64,000 nt of DNA, from NCBI GenBank assembly GCA_020536535.1, contig JAHLWZ010000016.1, forward strand, positions 46,811 through 110,810, written 5' to 3'. The notes beneath the pieces are model-generated. The model was given only the letters and a program-made list of their open reading frames with translations, was not told where the DNA came from and made no database searches. This DNA comes from Pelomyxa schiedti. Taxonomy: Eukaryota > Evosea > Pelobiontida > Pelomyxidae. Positions 34,239 to 46,696 of the stretch are shown here, in pieces. The translations under genes and the position numbers were made by a program. Every line of letters starts with the position of its first letter. The first letter of the stretch is position 1.

Positions 34239-35979
34239 ATGGCTCAAGGACACACGGCAGAGACAGTCGAAGCACTGACCAAACAGGTACACTTTATCAC
34301 TCCGCCACACCACTGTGCCAGTACGAAACGAATTGTTGTTGGTTTCCAACGCCCACGTGTTTCGCTTGGGGAAATAGATCAACAAAGCAGCAGAGGCTCT
34401 CACCAAGTACCACGTGAGGACCTCCAAAAGCTTGGTTACCGACGACGACTTCGTTTGGTTATCGATAGTAAACTGGGTCTCGACTGCACGTCCCAAGACC
34501 TGGCGCCCCAGGCCAATGTAAGTTCGAGTAACGTGGCCACATCCCATAATCGCCAACAACACCCCGACAACCTCCCACCTCCCCGACCACTAAGTTCAAC
34601 CCACAATCGAGTGCTGTGCACCTTTGTACTATGTCTTTATGTCATTGCATCCTCTAACGGCCTACTCGCAGTCGCCTACCAAATCCATTGTACAGCGAGA
34701 ATGATACTTGCTTTATTGTGAAGAGTGATCAGAGCTATGTCAAAGTTTTTGATGAAATTGGATTCCACTTTGGACAAGTGTGTGAATGGTTCTATGCACT
34801 TGCATTTCTATATATCGTTTTCTTTTTTTTTTCCCCCTCAATCCTACTCCCAAAACATATTCATTTTGAGAACAAAAAAGGTTCTTCCAATATCACAGCT
34901 GCGAAGGGAATACCAGGAGCCAGATGCTAAACGCAAACTCTTCCATAGTTATGACTTGTTCCTGGCTGATCAACGGATAAGTCATCTGCTCCCTCGTGCC
35001 CTTGGCAAACAGTTTCTTGTGCAAAAAAAGTACCGTTTTTCTTCTCCATAAGTTGCCGCTCTGCATGGATATGCACAAGTGCTAATTTGAAAAAAAAAGG
35101 GATCCGCTACTTGTTCACTTCTCCACAAATCAACAAGTTCTGAGTAAGACAATTAAAAACAAGCTCAAGTCTACTTTGGTTTTCTCCTCTACCGGAACTG
35201 TATCGTATGTTGACTCACTTTTTCTTCTCACGGAATTAAACGTTTTTCTTTCCCACAGTGCCTTTAAGATTGCCCGGGTGTCCTTTACAGCAGAGCAAAT
35301 TACTGCAAATATTATTGCGGCACTAAAAAACATCCATTTGTTTGTGCGTGGAGGCTGGAAAAACATCAGGCAGCTGGGTGTGAAAACTGATGTTGCTCCC
35401 ACTTTACCATTCTATGCGTGGGTTCCCACTTCCCCAGCGGATATTGATTGGCCGCATCCAAAAAAGAAAGCTCCTGTTGGCAAGGAGTCAATTTCGGCAT
35501 CACACACACGAGAGGTACAACTCCCGAAATGGCCGTCTTCCACAAAAGAGCCATCCCGAAAGAGAACTTCCCCAAAACCTTCTGGGCTGCAGTCATCTCC
35601 GGCTCAACCAGACAAGAAAAAGACAGCCTCCAAAAACTCCCCAGGAAGGAAATTAGTCTTCAAAGCACCTGAAAACAATACAACACAAGTCCCAAAGGAA
35701 ACCACAAAGGAACCTGCAAAGGAAACCATGAAGGAAGAACCAAAGGAAACTCCACAGGAAAAACCGAATGAAGTCACACAGGAAACACTCCCAGAAAAAG
35801 TGACTTCGGCACCAGCAGTTTCAAGTTCTAACACACAAACACCAATAGAAACACCAACCATCACAAAACCACAAGAGGTTGACAGTGATGGGGAAGTTGA
35901 AATAGTGGGTGCAGAGTCAAGTGGTGACTCTGAAGTTGAATTGGTTGATAAGGAGCCAGACAGCGATGAGGAACTTTAA
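34239..35979 (+). CDS. Ribosome-biogenesis L1-domain protein (RSL1D1/Cic1/Utp30-like)
   Basis: An L1-like protein of nucleolar ribosome assembly. Segments: INKAAEALTKYHVRTSK and LVTDDDFVWLSIV (family pattern: AV..L..Y then LL.ED..IWL), SPTKSIVQRENDTCFIVKSD, then LRREYQEPDAKRKLFHSYDL and FLADQRISHLLPRALGKQFL, which are diagnostic. FKIARVSFTAEQITANIIAA and LFVRGGWKNIRQLGVKT give the second half of the L1 fold. The C-terminal 180 residues are Lys/Pro/Glu-rich with KETxKEPxKE-type repeats and an acidic DSDGEVEIVG end, typical of nucleolar tails. Start ATG 34239 (MAQGHTAETVEALTKQ). The stop is about 65 bp from the convergent aminotransferase gene. Confidence 0.85.
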
Positions 35980-36043
35980 GATAGTTTCATCCTACGATTT
36001 TTTTCTTTTCTGTTTCATTCTTCTTCACTGTATTGTTTTGGTG

Positions 36044-37932
36044 TTAGTGGTGGGAGGTGACTGCGGTCAGAAGTCCTCCAGATATTCGTAGAGCATTGAC
36101 TTTCTATCATCACAATATTTTTAGAATAACAGAAAAATGAGATGGGGCCAACCTCCTGGCGCACAACTTCATCCAACGCATTTGCAAAATAACCAATGCT
36201 GATGGCGGATAATCCGGCCAGATTGGTTCGGCCATCGAAGCACATGTAAATATGCCATTTGTTCTTGAGTGTCTCTACTTGTTCTCCTGTAGATTTTGGT
36301 GTAAGATGGAAGGAATTTGAAAAAGAGGAAATTCATTCAACCTGATAGGGGCAAAAGTGAGAACAGGCCACGCTGCCTGAGCAAAATAGACCAATCACCA
36401 GGTGTACCCTTTGCCACAAGCATTTCTTGAAGAAGCTTTTAGAAGAAAATAGCTTACAAAAGGTGCTACCATATAATTGCCTACGGACAGCATCAATTCT
36501 GTCAACCATCCCTTTCACCTCTAATAACCTTTGAACTGTTAGATAGCGAGTAGAAACATCAGGCTAACCATTCAGCCCTATATTGAGGATTCGTGAGCAC
36601 TCTTGCGGCTATCCTTGCACCATGTGCGGGAGGGTTAGAATATGCCGCTCGAGCAATTTGTTTTGCATGTGACAATAAATGTGAGGCAATTTGGGCATCG
36701 GCACAAACGACGTACAACGCACCCACTCTCTCAGCTAATTACGATTGAGAAGAGGAAGTGAAGTGCCCCGCAACACAAGCACATACCATACAGAGACATA
36801 TTTTTGGAATATGAATGTGCCGCCATAAACTGCATACCACGTGACAGGAAATATCTTGGTGGGTAGGCGTCTAAATCAACATCTCCAGAGGCAAAACCCT
36901 AAGTCAACTTGGAAAACTACTGAATTTGAAAATCGCTTTACCTGATAGGCACAATCAAAGAATGTGTAGTGGCGGCAATTCTGTAAAAAAGGTAACAAGT
37001 AAATAACTTATAACCCGCAGAGCAACCTACTTCAATTACTTCAGCCAATTGACGCCATTGCTCTTGGGATGGGTCAATCCCACTGGGATTGTGAGCACAC
37101 ATGTGCAGAAGTATTACAGAGCCAGGAGGAGCGAGCTAAGGGATAACGGTTTTAACTATATACAGAAATGAGAAATATATAACCTACCCTAAGGTCCTCA
37201 CACATTCCTTCAAAGTCGAGAACGCCACTGGGCTTCAGATAACGATAGTATGCAACAGTGCACCCTGAATTGGGAAACATGGATTTGTGGTTTCTGTAAG
37301 AGGGTGTTGGCAGGTATATCGTCCGTGGCATAAGCTTGGCTAGAAGAGAAGCTCCAAGTCTGAGGGCTCCAGTACCAGACAAAGTTTGCATAGCCACAAT
37401 CTTGAGATACCAAAGTGAGACCGAGGAACTGAAATCAAGTGTCTTACTCGATTCTTAGCAGAATCATATCCCTCCCCAAGAAGGAGTTGTGCTGATGCAG
37501 TTTGGAATTGCTTCAAACCGTCTACTGGCAAGTAGTCTTTGTCGATGTGTCCTGTCAGCTCACCTTGAGCGAGTTCCTTTTCTACCTACAATGATTTGGT
37601 TTTTGAGAATAAGTATCGATTTGTAAGTCATCGAAATTAACCTTCCTCACTACATCAAGCACAAATGGTTTTCCATCAGCACCCCTGTATGTTCCAACTC
37701 CCAAATTAAGTTTAAATACTGAACCAGGGCCAGTGGGTGCATCAGGCAGAAGGTCTGCATTGTATGCAATTTGTACTCCCAGAATTGGGTCAAGTGGTAC
37801 ACCCTTTGTATAGTTCCAATAAACCAAAATAGAAAAAAAATGAATGCATACAGTAACACCCCAAAAAAATTTGTGCTCGGTCGTTGGCACCACAGACGCA
37901 GGCAAATTAACCGCCGAGCTCGTCGATGCCAT
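36044..37932 (-). CDS. Aspartate aminotransferase
   Basis: A PLP enzyme that interconverts aspartate and oxaloacetate with glutamate and 2-oxoglutarate. Segments in order: [124 protein letters not shown], then [16 protein letters not shown] with the PLP-binding Lys (codon 36803-36805), and near the end [21 protein letters not shown]. All key motifs are present, over roughly ten short exons. The start could be 37932 (MASTSSAV) or, in the same frame, 38013 ([20 protein letters not shown]), which would add a basic, amphipathic leader of possible organelle-targeting type. The exact stop is unsure: 36044 assumes an intron right after VVRQE. Confidence 0.85.
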
Positions 37933-38129
37933 CTTGTTTGGTTTTTTAAAAGTTGCTTTTAAAAGGGCATTCCCTACACCCGAGAGACTCTGAAGGACCA
38001 TGTACAAGAGCATATTGGAGCAGAAGAGCTGCGCATGGCATGAGTGTCCGCTTTCTGTCGTCTCTGGAAGAGCATCAGTTACCAAATAATCCTTGGAGAT
38101 AACAGATCTGTGAAAGCGGGCACAAAAAA

Positions 38130-41100
38130 ATGCGGCAAGGATCGCTGCTGAAGTTCTTGTCGGTAAAGCAAAAACCCCTTATGTCATACCTTCCAACTCA
38201 TTTGCATTTTTCCCTTTTGCTTCGCAGCCTGTCAAGTCCACGCCAACAACCCCCAGCCCATCATCACGAACCAGTCAAGATGCCAAATCTTCCCCACCAG
38301 CACCCTCGAGCACGCCGCTGTCTACCTCCCAAATCTTGGCATCAACCCCGGTTCCCAAGAAACCCTTGCCTCAGTCCTCTACAACTACCACAACTACTCC
38401 CAATTCAAGTACTTTTCCCCAATCTTTCAATCTTCCTTTCTCCTCGCTCTCCCACGCTCGCACTTGGGAATTCGAGTGACATTTCTTTCTTAGGGCAAAC
38501 TGTTCTGAATCAAACAAACTCCAAGAGTTCAGCCCCCGCGCAGTTGCCTTCTTTTGGCTCACCTTCTAGCTCCCGGCGCACTTCTTCCATGGTGACGCGA
38601 TCACAAGCAACTGCATCTCGTACCGAATCCAGCTCTACTGGCACAAAACGTGGGCGGTCTGAGGTGGGTGAGTCTGCGTATGATGTTCCAGAGAAAATTC
38701 AGAACCCTGGAACTAGTGACGCAACTGCAACTGCAACTGAGCAACCTGATTACAGCTTCTTGGCTGAGGACATCCCTCTAGAAGCGTTAGAAGGTTACCC
38801 ACTAAACTAGACTGTAAGTGAAATTTACTGTAAATATAGAGCTTGATAGACAAACTCAACAGGAACAGCAGGCAGAATCTGCCAAAAAACCTTCCTCCAA
38901 TCAACCACCTAGACCCACAACAACATTGGCAAGCAAATCTACACCCTCAAGCCAAACAAGCTCAGCTGCTGCTGCCAAGGCAAAGGCCTTCATAGATGGG
39001 CATGTCTAGCTCTTCCTCATTTTCTTCTAATCTTGTTACAGTTCCTTCAACCTTGCAAATCGCAAGCAACTTCACAAAGAAGCAACAGGTGAGCAACGAT
39101 ATGAATTCATGGTTGATCTCAGGGATGCAAATATGAGGACTCCAGATGACCCAAACTATGACAAACACACTCTCCATATTCCTGCAAAATGCTTAGCTGC
39201 CATGACGGCCTTCGAGAGGCAATACTGGCTGAGTATGCTCTAACTCTTGACAACCTGCGAATAACACCTGCAGTAAAACAAAAGCACTTCGATACCATAA
39301 TTTTCTTCCGAAAAGGAAAATTTTATGAGCTCTATGAGAATGATGCTGATCTTGGTGAAAGAGTCCTTGGGCTCAAAGTCACTGCCCGGATCAACATGCG
39401 CATGGTATGAACAACTTTTCCAGTTAAAAAAGGTGCAATTAAAACAAGCAAAAAGGTAGGTGTACCAGAGGCGCACCTCAAGTCATGGATGTCCAAACTC
39501 ATTCGACAGGGCTACTGGGTTGGACAAGTGGATGAGATAACAGAATCTCCGACTTCAACAAAAAAACAAAAAGTGGGAACAGGTGTCTCCTCTACCATTA
39601 TGAAAAGGGAACTCACTCGTGTCTATAGTCCAGGTTTGACCAACCTTCCCCTCCCTTTCCATTTTTCCCCCTTATCATCCCAAGGAACACTTGTGGAAGA
39701 CGAGTTACTGACAAGTGCCGATGCCCAGTACCTGCTAGTATTTGCTGAAGATAAAGACAAGTCCCGTTACGGTATTTTCTTGGCTGATGCCTCTACTGGT
39801 ATCCCTGCTCATTCCCGTTTTTTTTGAGTGAATATTTCTTGAGGTGATGTGCGAATTGGAGAATTTTCTGATGACAAACAGCGTTCTAATTTTGAAACCC
39901 TCCTCAGTCAAAATCACCCTGGTGAAGTCTTGTATGAAAAATCAGGCTCCATGTCTCCATCTGCTGAATCTATGCGGATAGTCTTAACCCACGCACGCAA
40001 GAACACAGTATGGGGCCTTGTCTCTGGCTCTGAATTCTGGGGAAAAGATGCTACCCTAATGCAGATCAAATCTCAGAACTATTTTGGGAGTACTGATGAA
40101 ACAAACTGGCCACCTGCTGTACGTGAATTACTCGGAAGTGAACTGGCAATGAGTGCTATGGGAGCAGCTATTTATCACCTTCAAAGCATGCACGTAGATC
40201 AAGCAGTGATGAACCAGAAGCGAATACGCCTCTACTCCCCTATGCACACAGAACTTATGGCAATTGATGCACAAACTCTACGAAATCTGGAAATACTCTC
40301 TAATGCTGTGGATGGAGGAACAGCAGGCAATCTTTTAACTTTCTTTTCCAAAACTCATAAGAAAACAACCGAAATTACAGGCACCCTACTGAAAATCGTT
40401 GACCACACAGTGACACCATTTGGGAAGCGTATGATTAGGCAATGGCTTTGTAATCCACCAAAAAGCATCAGCCAAATTGAAGCAAGACATGATTCGGTTT
40501 CTGATCTTATGGCCAATGGACTAGCTCTTGCTGAAACTTTGTCAAGCAAACTGCATTCACTCCCTGACCTGGAGCGAATGTGTGCCCGTGCACACAGTGG
40601 TGCTTTACCACTTCCACAATTCATTCGCTTACTTTCTGCATTCGACTTCTGGTGTGATACTTTGAGTGCTTGGAGAGATCAATTTCGCGCTGTATCTTCA
40701 GCATTATTGCGAGCATTGGCCACCTTTAAAAGTGACGGTGGCGTTTTCCCAGATCTACAGGCTGCTTTAGAAGAACTACATTCTATGTATGAACCAGATG
40801 AATGTGCAGTCACCCAGAAAACCTCAAAAAAAAAGCCAGTCGTAGTCAAAACACAAGAGGAAGATGAAGGTATTAATCCACCGTTTCAATAGTTGCTAAT
40901 TTACGGCAAGATGATCTCCCAATCCCCCCTCCACAAAGCCTGGGTGTGAAACCCAAAGCTGGTAGCAATGAGAAGTACGACACTGCAGCAGAATTGTACA
41001 CTGATGCGGGAAACCGGATGCAAAAAATTCTCCAAGAAGCACAGGCTTTGTTCCATTGTGACAAAGTTTGCTTCCGGTCAATACGTGGCGGAGACGTTAT

Positions 41101-42432
41101 CATAAATGTCCCAAAGAAAAATGCTTCAAATGTCAAACTCCCAGAAAAATGGACAGAAACAGATAGCAACATGACAGCCAAACGTTATACCACTCCTATT
41201 CTTGCCAAGTGTATTGCACAACAACGCGATGCAAGAGAAATTATGGACTCAATTACCCGTGAGTTACTGTTAGAGATGCAGACTGTTTTTGCCAAGAATT
41301 ACCGATTATGGACAAACGCTGTGGGTATGATGGCTCAACTAGGTTCCCCTGATATCCCTGCAATTATTTTATTTGACGTACCAGAAAAACAGATTGTTTA
41401 CAAAGCTTAGCCCATGCTTCCACATCAATGGAGTCTCCCACCTGCCGTCCCAAGTTTTACAGTTCAGATACACATGAACCGTTCCTTGTTCTGAGGCAAG
41501 CACGACACCCGTGCGTAGCACTGCTACTTGGACAGAATTTTGTTCCCAATGATCTTATCCTTGGTCATGAACCAGAGGAAAGTGAAGAAGATGTAAGCCC
41601 AGAATCTTCTGAGATAGCAGAAAGAACTCCCTCCACTCAGACAGAAAAAGCACTTTACCCTAGTGCAATGCTTATTACAGGACCAAATATGGGTGGAAAA
41701 ACAACTCTTCTCCGTCAAACCTGCATTTGCGTGATACTGGGGCAACTTGGCTGCCGTGTACCAGCAGAATACTGCTCTCTAACTCCCGTTGACAGAATAT
41801 TCACACGGATTGGTGCCAGTGACAACATCACAAGAGCACAATCGACGTTCATGGTAGAGCTGCAAGAAACTAGTTCAGTTTTGCACAACGCAACACGTAA
41901 TTCTCTTGTACTACTAGATGAGCTGGGGAGAGGTACAAGCACCTACGACGGCTATGCAATAGCGTACGCCGTTCTGTGCCATCTGGCCAACACCCTGGGA
42001 TGCCGGACACTCTTTTCAACGCATTACACAACGCTGACCGACGAGTTTGCAATGTCCGGGGAGGCTGTTGCACTGTACCACATGGCCTGCCATGCACCAT
42101 CACCCGACAGCGATGTGGTGATGCTATTCTCACTCAGGCGTGGTGTTTGCCCAAAGTCCTACGGCATGATGGTGGCACGCTGTGCACGCGTGCCTGAAGC
42201 TGTTGTTCAATGCGCACAACAGATCGCAGCTCGCTTTGAGAGCGATAGCGTACTCGCTAAGAAGCGGGACCAAGCAGCCGCCAAGAACGAGCAGTTACTG
42301 TCTCAGGCCCTTCAACTCGTACAATCTCCTCCAACCAGTAATACAAAATCGCCCAAGAAGAATCCTGTTGTCACCTCCGCGGCGCTCGCGGCCATACAGC
42401 ACCAAATACTGGGAAGTGGAAACACGCATTAA
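38130..42432 (+). CDS. MSH6: DNA mismatch repair protein MSH6
   Basis: MSH6 pairs with MSH2 (MutS-alpha) to recognise base mismatches and small loops. The first exon gives [11 protein letters not shown], whose QGSLLKFL matches a PCNA-interacting box (Qxx[LIM]xxF[FYL]), as in other MSH6 N-termini. A Ser/Thr/Pro-rich disordered region follows with no PWWP domain. The mismatch-binding domain has [20 protein letters not shown] with the intercalating Phe-x-Glu at 39321-39329. Later: [30 protein letters not shown], the Walker [10 protein letters not shown] (41680-41706), [11 protein letters not shown], and Walker [21 protein letters not shown], then [10 protein letters not shown]. The ATPase looks intact. 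Introns are fewer and mostly near the 5' half. The gene diverges from the aminotransferase (44-197 bp depending on start) and converges with the TMC-like gene. Confidence 0.95.
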
Positions 42433-42536
42433 TTGTGGCAAGTTCACCTTTGCTTCCTTAGTTGTTGCTAACCTCCAATAGTGCACAATTCTGGGATAAC
42501 CCTACCACCAACAAGTGCAAAAAGAAACCCGTTGTC

Positions 42537-45295
42537 CTAGAAGGAAGGAACTGTGTTTACTAAAAGAAAACATTTAGTTTTTTCCCTAAAGACTTGTAGA
42601 GCTGTAGTAGCTGCTAAGGATAGTGCTAGAACTACTGGTATCAGTACTGGTGTTATTATACCAGGGCCAGAAGGTATTGCACTCTGAGGTAGTTCCATAG
42701 TTGTACCCAGCCAAAATCCACCCAGTCCCAACACTGATGGTTTTTTGTGAGTGGTTGTGAATTTGGTTGTGGGAACATACGGAAATGCTACGACAGAGAG
42801 AACTGCTGTTATGAACATGTAGAAAATCAACCGACGGCGAAGCGAAGCCGCGACCATTGGGGGCTTCTTGCAGATATAAATGAGCCGAATGCGATCAACG
42901 AATACTCTGGGAAGGCATTGGATGGCGATAAGAGAACTATGTAGTAAGGAAGCAGTACTCAATGAGGTTGACAATAAAACCCAGTACTGCTAGCAGCGGG
43001 AAAAAAGGCATGCCGAAGCAAATCACGAACTGCCTGTACAATATTTCAAGATATTCTTCGGCAAGGTCAAACTCGGGCTGGTGTTTTTTGGGGTGAGTGT
43101 GTTGGATTAATATGTTTTCCTACTCGTTGTTTACGAGAAGTGACTTTGCTATCATCATTCTTCTTGAAGAAGCAACAGAGAAGCTTCATAATTATAGGTA
43201 AGCAAAGTGGAAGGACAACTTCCATGGCATTGGAAACCTATTTGGGTATTTAAATTCTTCACGGAGTCTAGTACAAAATGCATACAATAAGGTCTATTAT
43301 AACTAGGGTCATGAATTGGTCTCCCATGTATACTAAGCCACATGCATTTTCCGTTACAGTTGTGCCGGACTCAGACCCACTATCTTCCCATGGAAAATCT
43401 GGTAAATTCCAGGTGTATGTGAATTGATCTGCGTATCTGTCCGCAACAAGCCAACGAGAAATGTAGACGCAAATAAGGTTAAGCACCTAGATTCCTGGTT
43501 TCAGACAGGGTTGTATTAACAAGGTGTGCACAAAACAATAATAGCACTGGATTAACAAACCTTAAACCAGTACCACTTAAATAGTACGTGGTTCTTAAAA
43601 GAAGCCCAAGTTCTGTGCCTTTCAAATTTTGTTAAAGCTGAAGCAACAGATGTCCAAATCATTCTCACTACAGAAATTACAAGGGAAATCATGGTAGAAA
43701 ACCTACAAAAAAAAGTTAGACCTGTTGGGGTAGTACAAGCCGATACAATGTGGACTTCTCCAAGTTGATTTGCAGGATTGTGAAACCGAAGGTAACACCA
43801 CAAGAAATTCCAAGCATTGACACGAACACAAATGCCGAGAACAAAAACCTCAGGAGCCGATTGAAAGAGGTTATGCTTAAGTTCTCCTATTAGGTGGTAA
43901 GGACGATTTCCCATGATTGATAAACTGATAAACTTTTATCTCGTCATCTTCAAAGTCGTATTCATCTTCTATAATATTACGAGTCTTGAAGAATCTTCCC
44001 ACCATAACATTGTACACAAATCTTGTTGAAGGTGAAACTTTTCTGATACAAAAAAAAAAAAAAAGATGACTATACCCATATGAAAACCAGGTTACAGCAG
44101 AAATTAAAATGGTTGAAAACCTGATCATATACATTAATAAATATAAGGAGTGAGGGGTACTCTACCAGTAATAGAATGTGGGACTTTCATACGAAGAAAG
44201 ATATAATAACTTCCTCTTATCGTAGTACTCACCAAAAGCAAATACGGAAGAAACTGACCAGTCAGAACGAGTAAGATCCAAAGCACAGTGCGGAATAAAA
44301 TTGATGAGAGCTATTGTTGTTAAGATTCCAATATAAAAGGAGCAGAAGGAATTGTACTCACCGAAGACAACAAGGGTTAAATTGGTCCCAATTATAAAGA
44401 GGAGATAGCGAAAATACAGTTCCACGCCAGTACCATAACTTGACATAGGGTCAAAGAGGCCATTATAGACTACGACTGGCACGAAAATCATTTGTAAAGA
44501 GAAGCTGACATACTATTCCCCAAGTTGAGCCTTTGAGGCAAGCAACCGCGGCCTATGACCTTGTAGAGAAAATGCTTCCTCGGCTTCATCAATTTCATAT
44601 TTTTTCTTCTTGTGTTTCTTTATCCTGTGGAGAAGTGGAAGAGTATGGTGCGGTGGTTGCAGTTCTTACTTTTTCAAATATCGGCACCCTGAGCGTGTAA
44701 CAAGTACTTCATACCCCTTAGGAATTTTCATTTGTCTGCTCATTTTTAGCTCGAAAACCATGAAGAATTCATTAAGGGGACACACTGATTTTGTGAAGGA
44801 GGCGCAATTCCCATAAACCCATCTACATAAAAACAAGGTATTGGCAAGAAGGAAAACCCAAGTTAGCCAACCGACAACAAGAACAAAAACCCTAAACATA
44901 AACATAAACATAAACATAAACATAAACATAAACATAAACATAAACATAAACATAAACATAAACAACAACCAACCCAAGAAAACACGGAGTTTGGAGGGCG
45001 GCTTGGCCTTGATCAGCGGCGTCCCTTCGTCGCCGTGGCCTCCCTCCGCTGCCCCCGCGGCCCCGTCCGGCGCCATCCCCGCAACCCACGGCGCCGCGCA
45101 CGCCGGCTCGTCCGGGTCCAGCACCTCCTCGACCATCGGCGTGCCCTCGCCTTCGCCTTCGCCGCTGTCGTCGCCGTTGCGCTCCCGCTCGGCCGCGTGC
45201 TCGTTCACCGTGGCGATACTGATCACCGCGCCCGCCGACCCCTCGTCGAGGTCGTCGTCGATTGCCTCTTCATCTCTCCTCGCCGTCCCACTCAT
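42537..45295 (-). CDS. Multi-pass membrane protein, transmembrane channel-like (TMC) family
   Basis: An acidic N-terminal exon (MSGTARRDEEAIDDDLDEG) leads into about eight to ten hydrophobic spans. Useful segments: RVFVLVVGWLTWVFLLANTL, YFRYLLFIIGTNLTLVVFGE, FAFGEYYDKRKLLYLSS, VMVGRFFKTRNIIEDEYDFE, ENACGLVYMGDQFMTLVIID, EFDLAEEYLEILYRQFVICF then GMPFFPLLAVLGFIVNLIEY, and SLRRRLIFYMFITAVLSVVA. The last three blocks line up with the TMC signature (CWETxVGQExYxL..D; FDIxxNxLxLIxNQ..W.G..F.PLLP; ASRSN.F...LLL.). TMC proteins are mechanosensory channel components in animals; function in amoebae is not established here. The first span overlaps a hexanucleotide repeat (44893-44963), which may be coding or intronic. 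OSCA/TMEM63 or anoctamin relatives share this fold and remain alternatives. Confidence 0.65.
44893..44963. repeat. (ATAAAC)n hexanucleotide repeat, about 12 units
   Basis: A near-perfect array. On the minus strand it is in frame with the TMC-like gene and would encode Met-Phe dipeptides inside the first hydrophobic segment. Alternatively it sits in an intron: a weak GTTGTT donor after TTGGGTTG and a TTTAG acceptor would join LGW directly to VFVLVVGW in frame. Confidence 0.95.
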
Positions 45296-45505
45296 TCGGT
45301 GATTGTTTGTTTGTTTGACTGGCGCACACACACAAGGAGGTAGAGGAAAAAAAACTCGGTTGTCAAGCGGTGTCGCGCAACACCAACACCGGCGCGGTTT
45401 GTGGTTCTTGTTTTCTTTGATTTAGTTCCGTCGAAACGTCGTTTCCCGTAATTCCCAAAAAGATTCGTTTCTTCACTTATTTTCAGAACCCAAACAAAGC
45501 TCCGC

Positions 45506-46445
45506 TCACTCTGAAATCTGAACGGGGCCGCCCACAGGCTCGTAGGTCTTGGCCGCAGGCTTCCTGTACATGAAGAACCAAACGGCGCCAACAGCGGCAC
45601 CAGCAGCGAGGCCTATTCCTCCAAGCACTCCTGCTACAATTCCAAATATGGCTCCACCACTCAGTCCCTCATCCACTGTGGCCTGTGTTTGTATTGTTTG
45701 TTGGTGAGAGTGTGCTTATCAGTACTACGTTTGGTTTTAGATTTTGGTGAATGTGTCAGTTTTTGTATTTCACATACTGCTTGGCATTCGACTGTGCCAT
45801 ACATATCCTCACCATAATAGTCGCATGTGTTCAAAGGCAGGGAGTCGGTGTAATTGCACAGGGACAAATCACAGTCAGGAGAGGCTGAACAATCACTGAA
45901 AACCACAGCTTCTGCCTGGCACTCCACATACATACCAAGGTTGCACCCTGGTTTCATCCAGTAATACATGTCTGGTGATACTTTTAGTTCATCTTAAATT
46001 CCAAAGCCATACAAACCAGGCACTTCAGAGCACAGGGCATTGTCAAAAGTCTTAATGAGGATACTGTGTTGTGTTGAGAGGAGGCCCTGAAATCTGACCC
46101 ACCACACCCAAGCCACAAGAAAAGCTACATACCCGCCAGAATTTGGGAAGGCAGGATTGTCAGTACACTGTGCAGTGACATACACAGGAGTGTCGGGATA
46201 GCTTGAACAGGCAAGGCCCATGCAGTCCCCCTCGTCTGTCTGCAAACCAACCTTCGCAACAAAGTCATCACTGCAATCTACAATTTGTTTTGGGAGAGCC
46301 ATTATAAACATACATAGTAGTAAAAACCAAAAATACAGGACAAAAAACCTTGGTCAGTGAAAACAGGAATGTTTTGCCACACAGTTTTGGCGCCGCACAG
46401 CTCGATCAACAAAACAACACATGAAACGACGCTAAGCCTATGCAT
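45506..46445 (-). CDS. Secreted/type I membrane protein, Cys-rich ectodomain
   Basis: I do not recognise a named family. The N-terminus (MHRLSVVSCVVLLIELCGAK) is a good signal peptide. The ectodomain is Cys-rich: IVDCSDDFVAKVGLQTDEGD, CMGLACSSYPDTPVYVTAQC, ALCSEVPGLYGFGI, YWMKPGCNLGMYVECQAEAV, FSDCSASPDCDLSLCNYTDS. The spacing suggests several disulfides and possibly two related subdomains. Near the C-terminus a Gly/Ala-rich membrane span (GAIFGIVAGVLGGIGLAAG, then AAVGAVWFFMYRK) is followed by a short tail with TYEPVGGPVQISE. Introns fall near 46080-46140, 45985, and 45690-45770. Start 46445 and stop 45506-45508 are both clear. A cell-surface receptor or adhesion role is a guess. Confidence 0.7.
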
Positions 46446-46696
46446 TGAAGTTGTCGATCAATAAAGACAAGCCACACAAGGGAAAAAAAGAAACAACAAC
46501 AAAATGTGTTTGAGGTGATAATTGTGCACCGATTCAAATGGAATTTTGGGGTTCGTTGCCCTGCAATCAGCAATTGGTGCTGCCGTAAATGTTTTTTGGT
46601 ACAAACTTTTTTGGGAGACTGAGTTGTTTCAACTCTAGTGCGCCGCTTTTTCTGGTGATGAACTATGACACTAGTGGAATCACAGAGTAAAAGGCC

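Noticed and set aside
44893-44963. Hexanucleotide array as an internal telomere or CRISPR
   Set aside because: Units are contiguous without spacers, short, and lie inside a gene; the motif is not a known telomere repeat.
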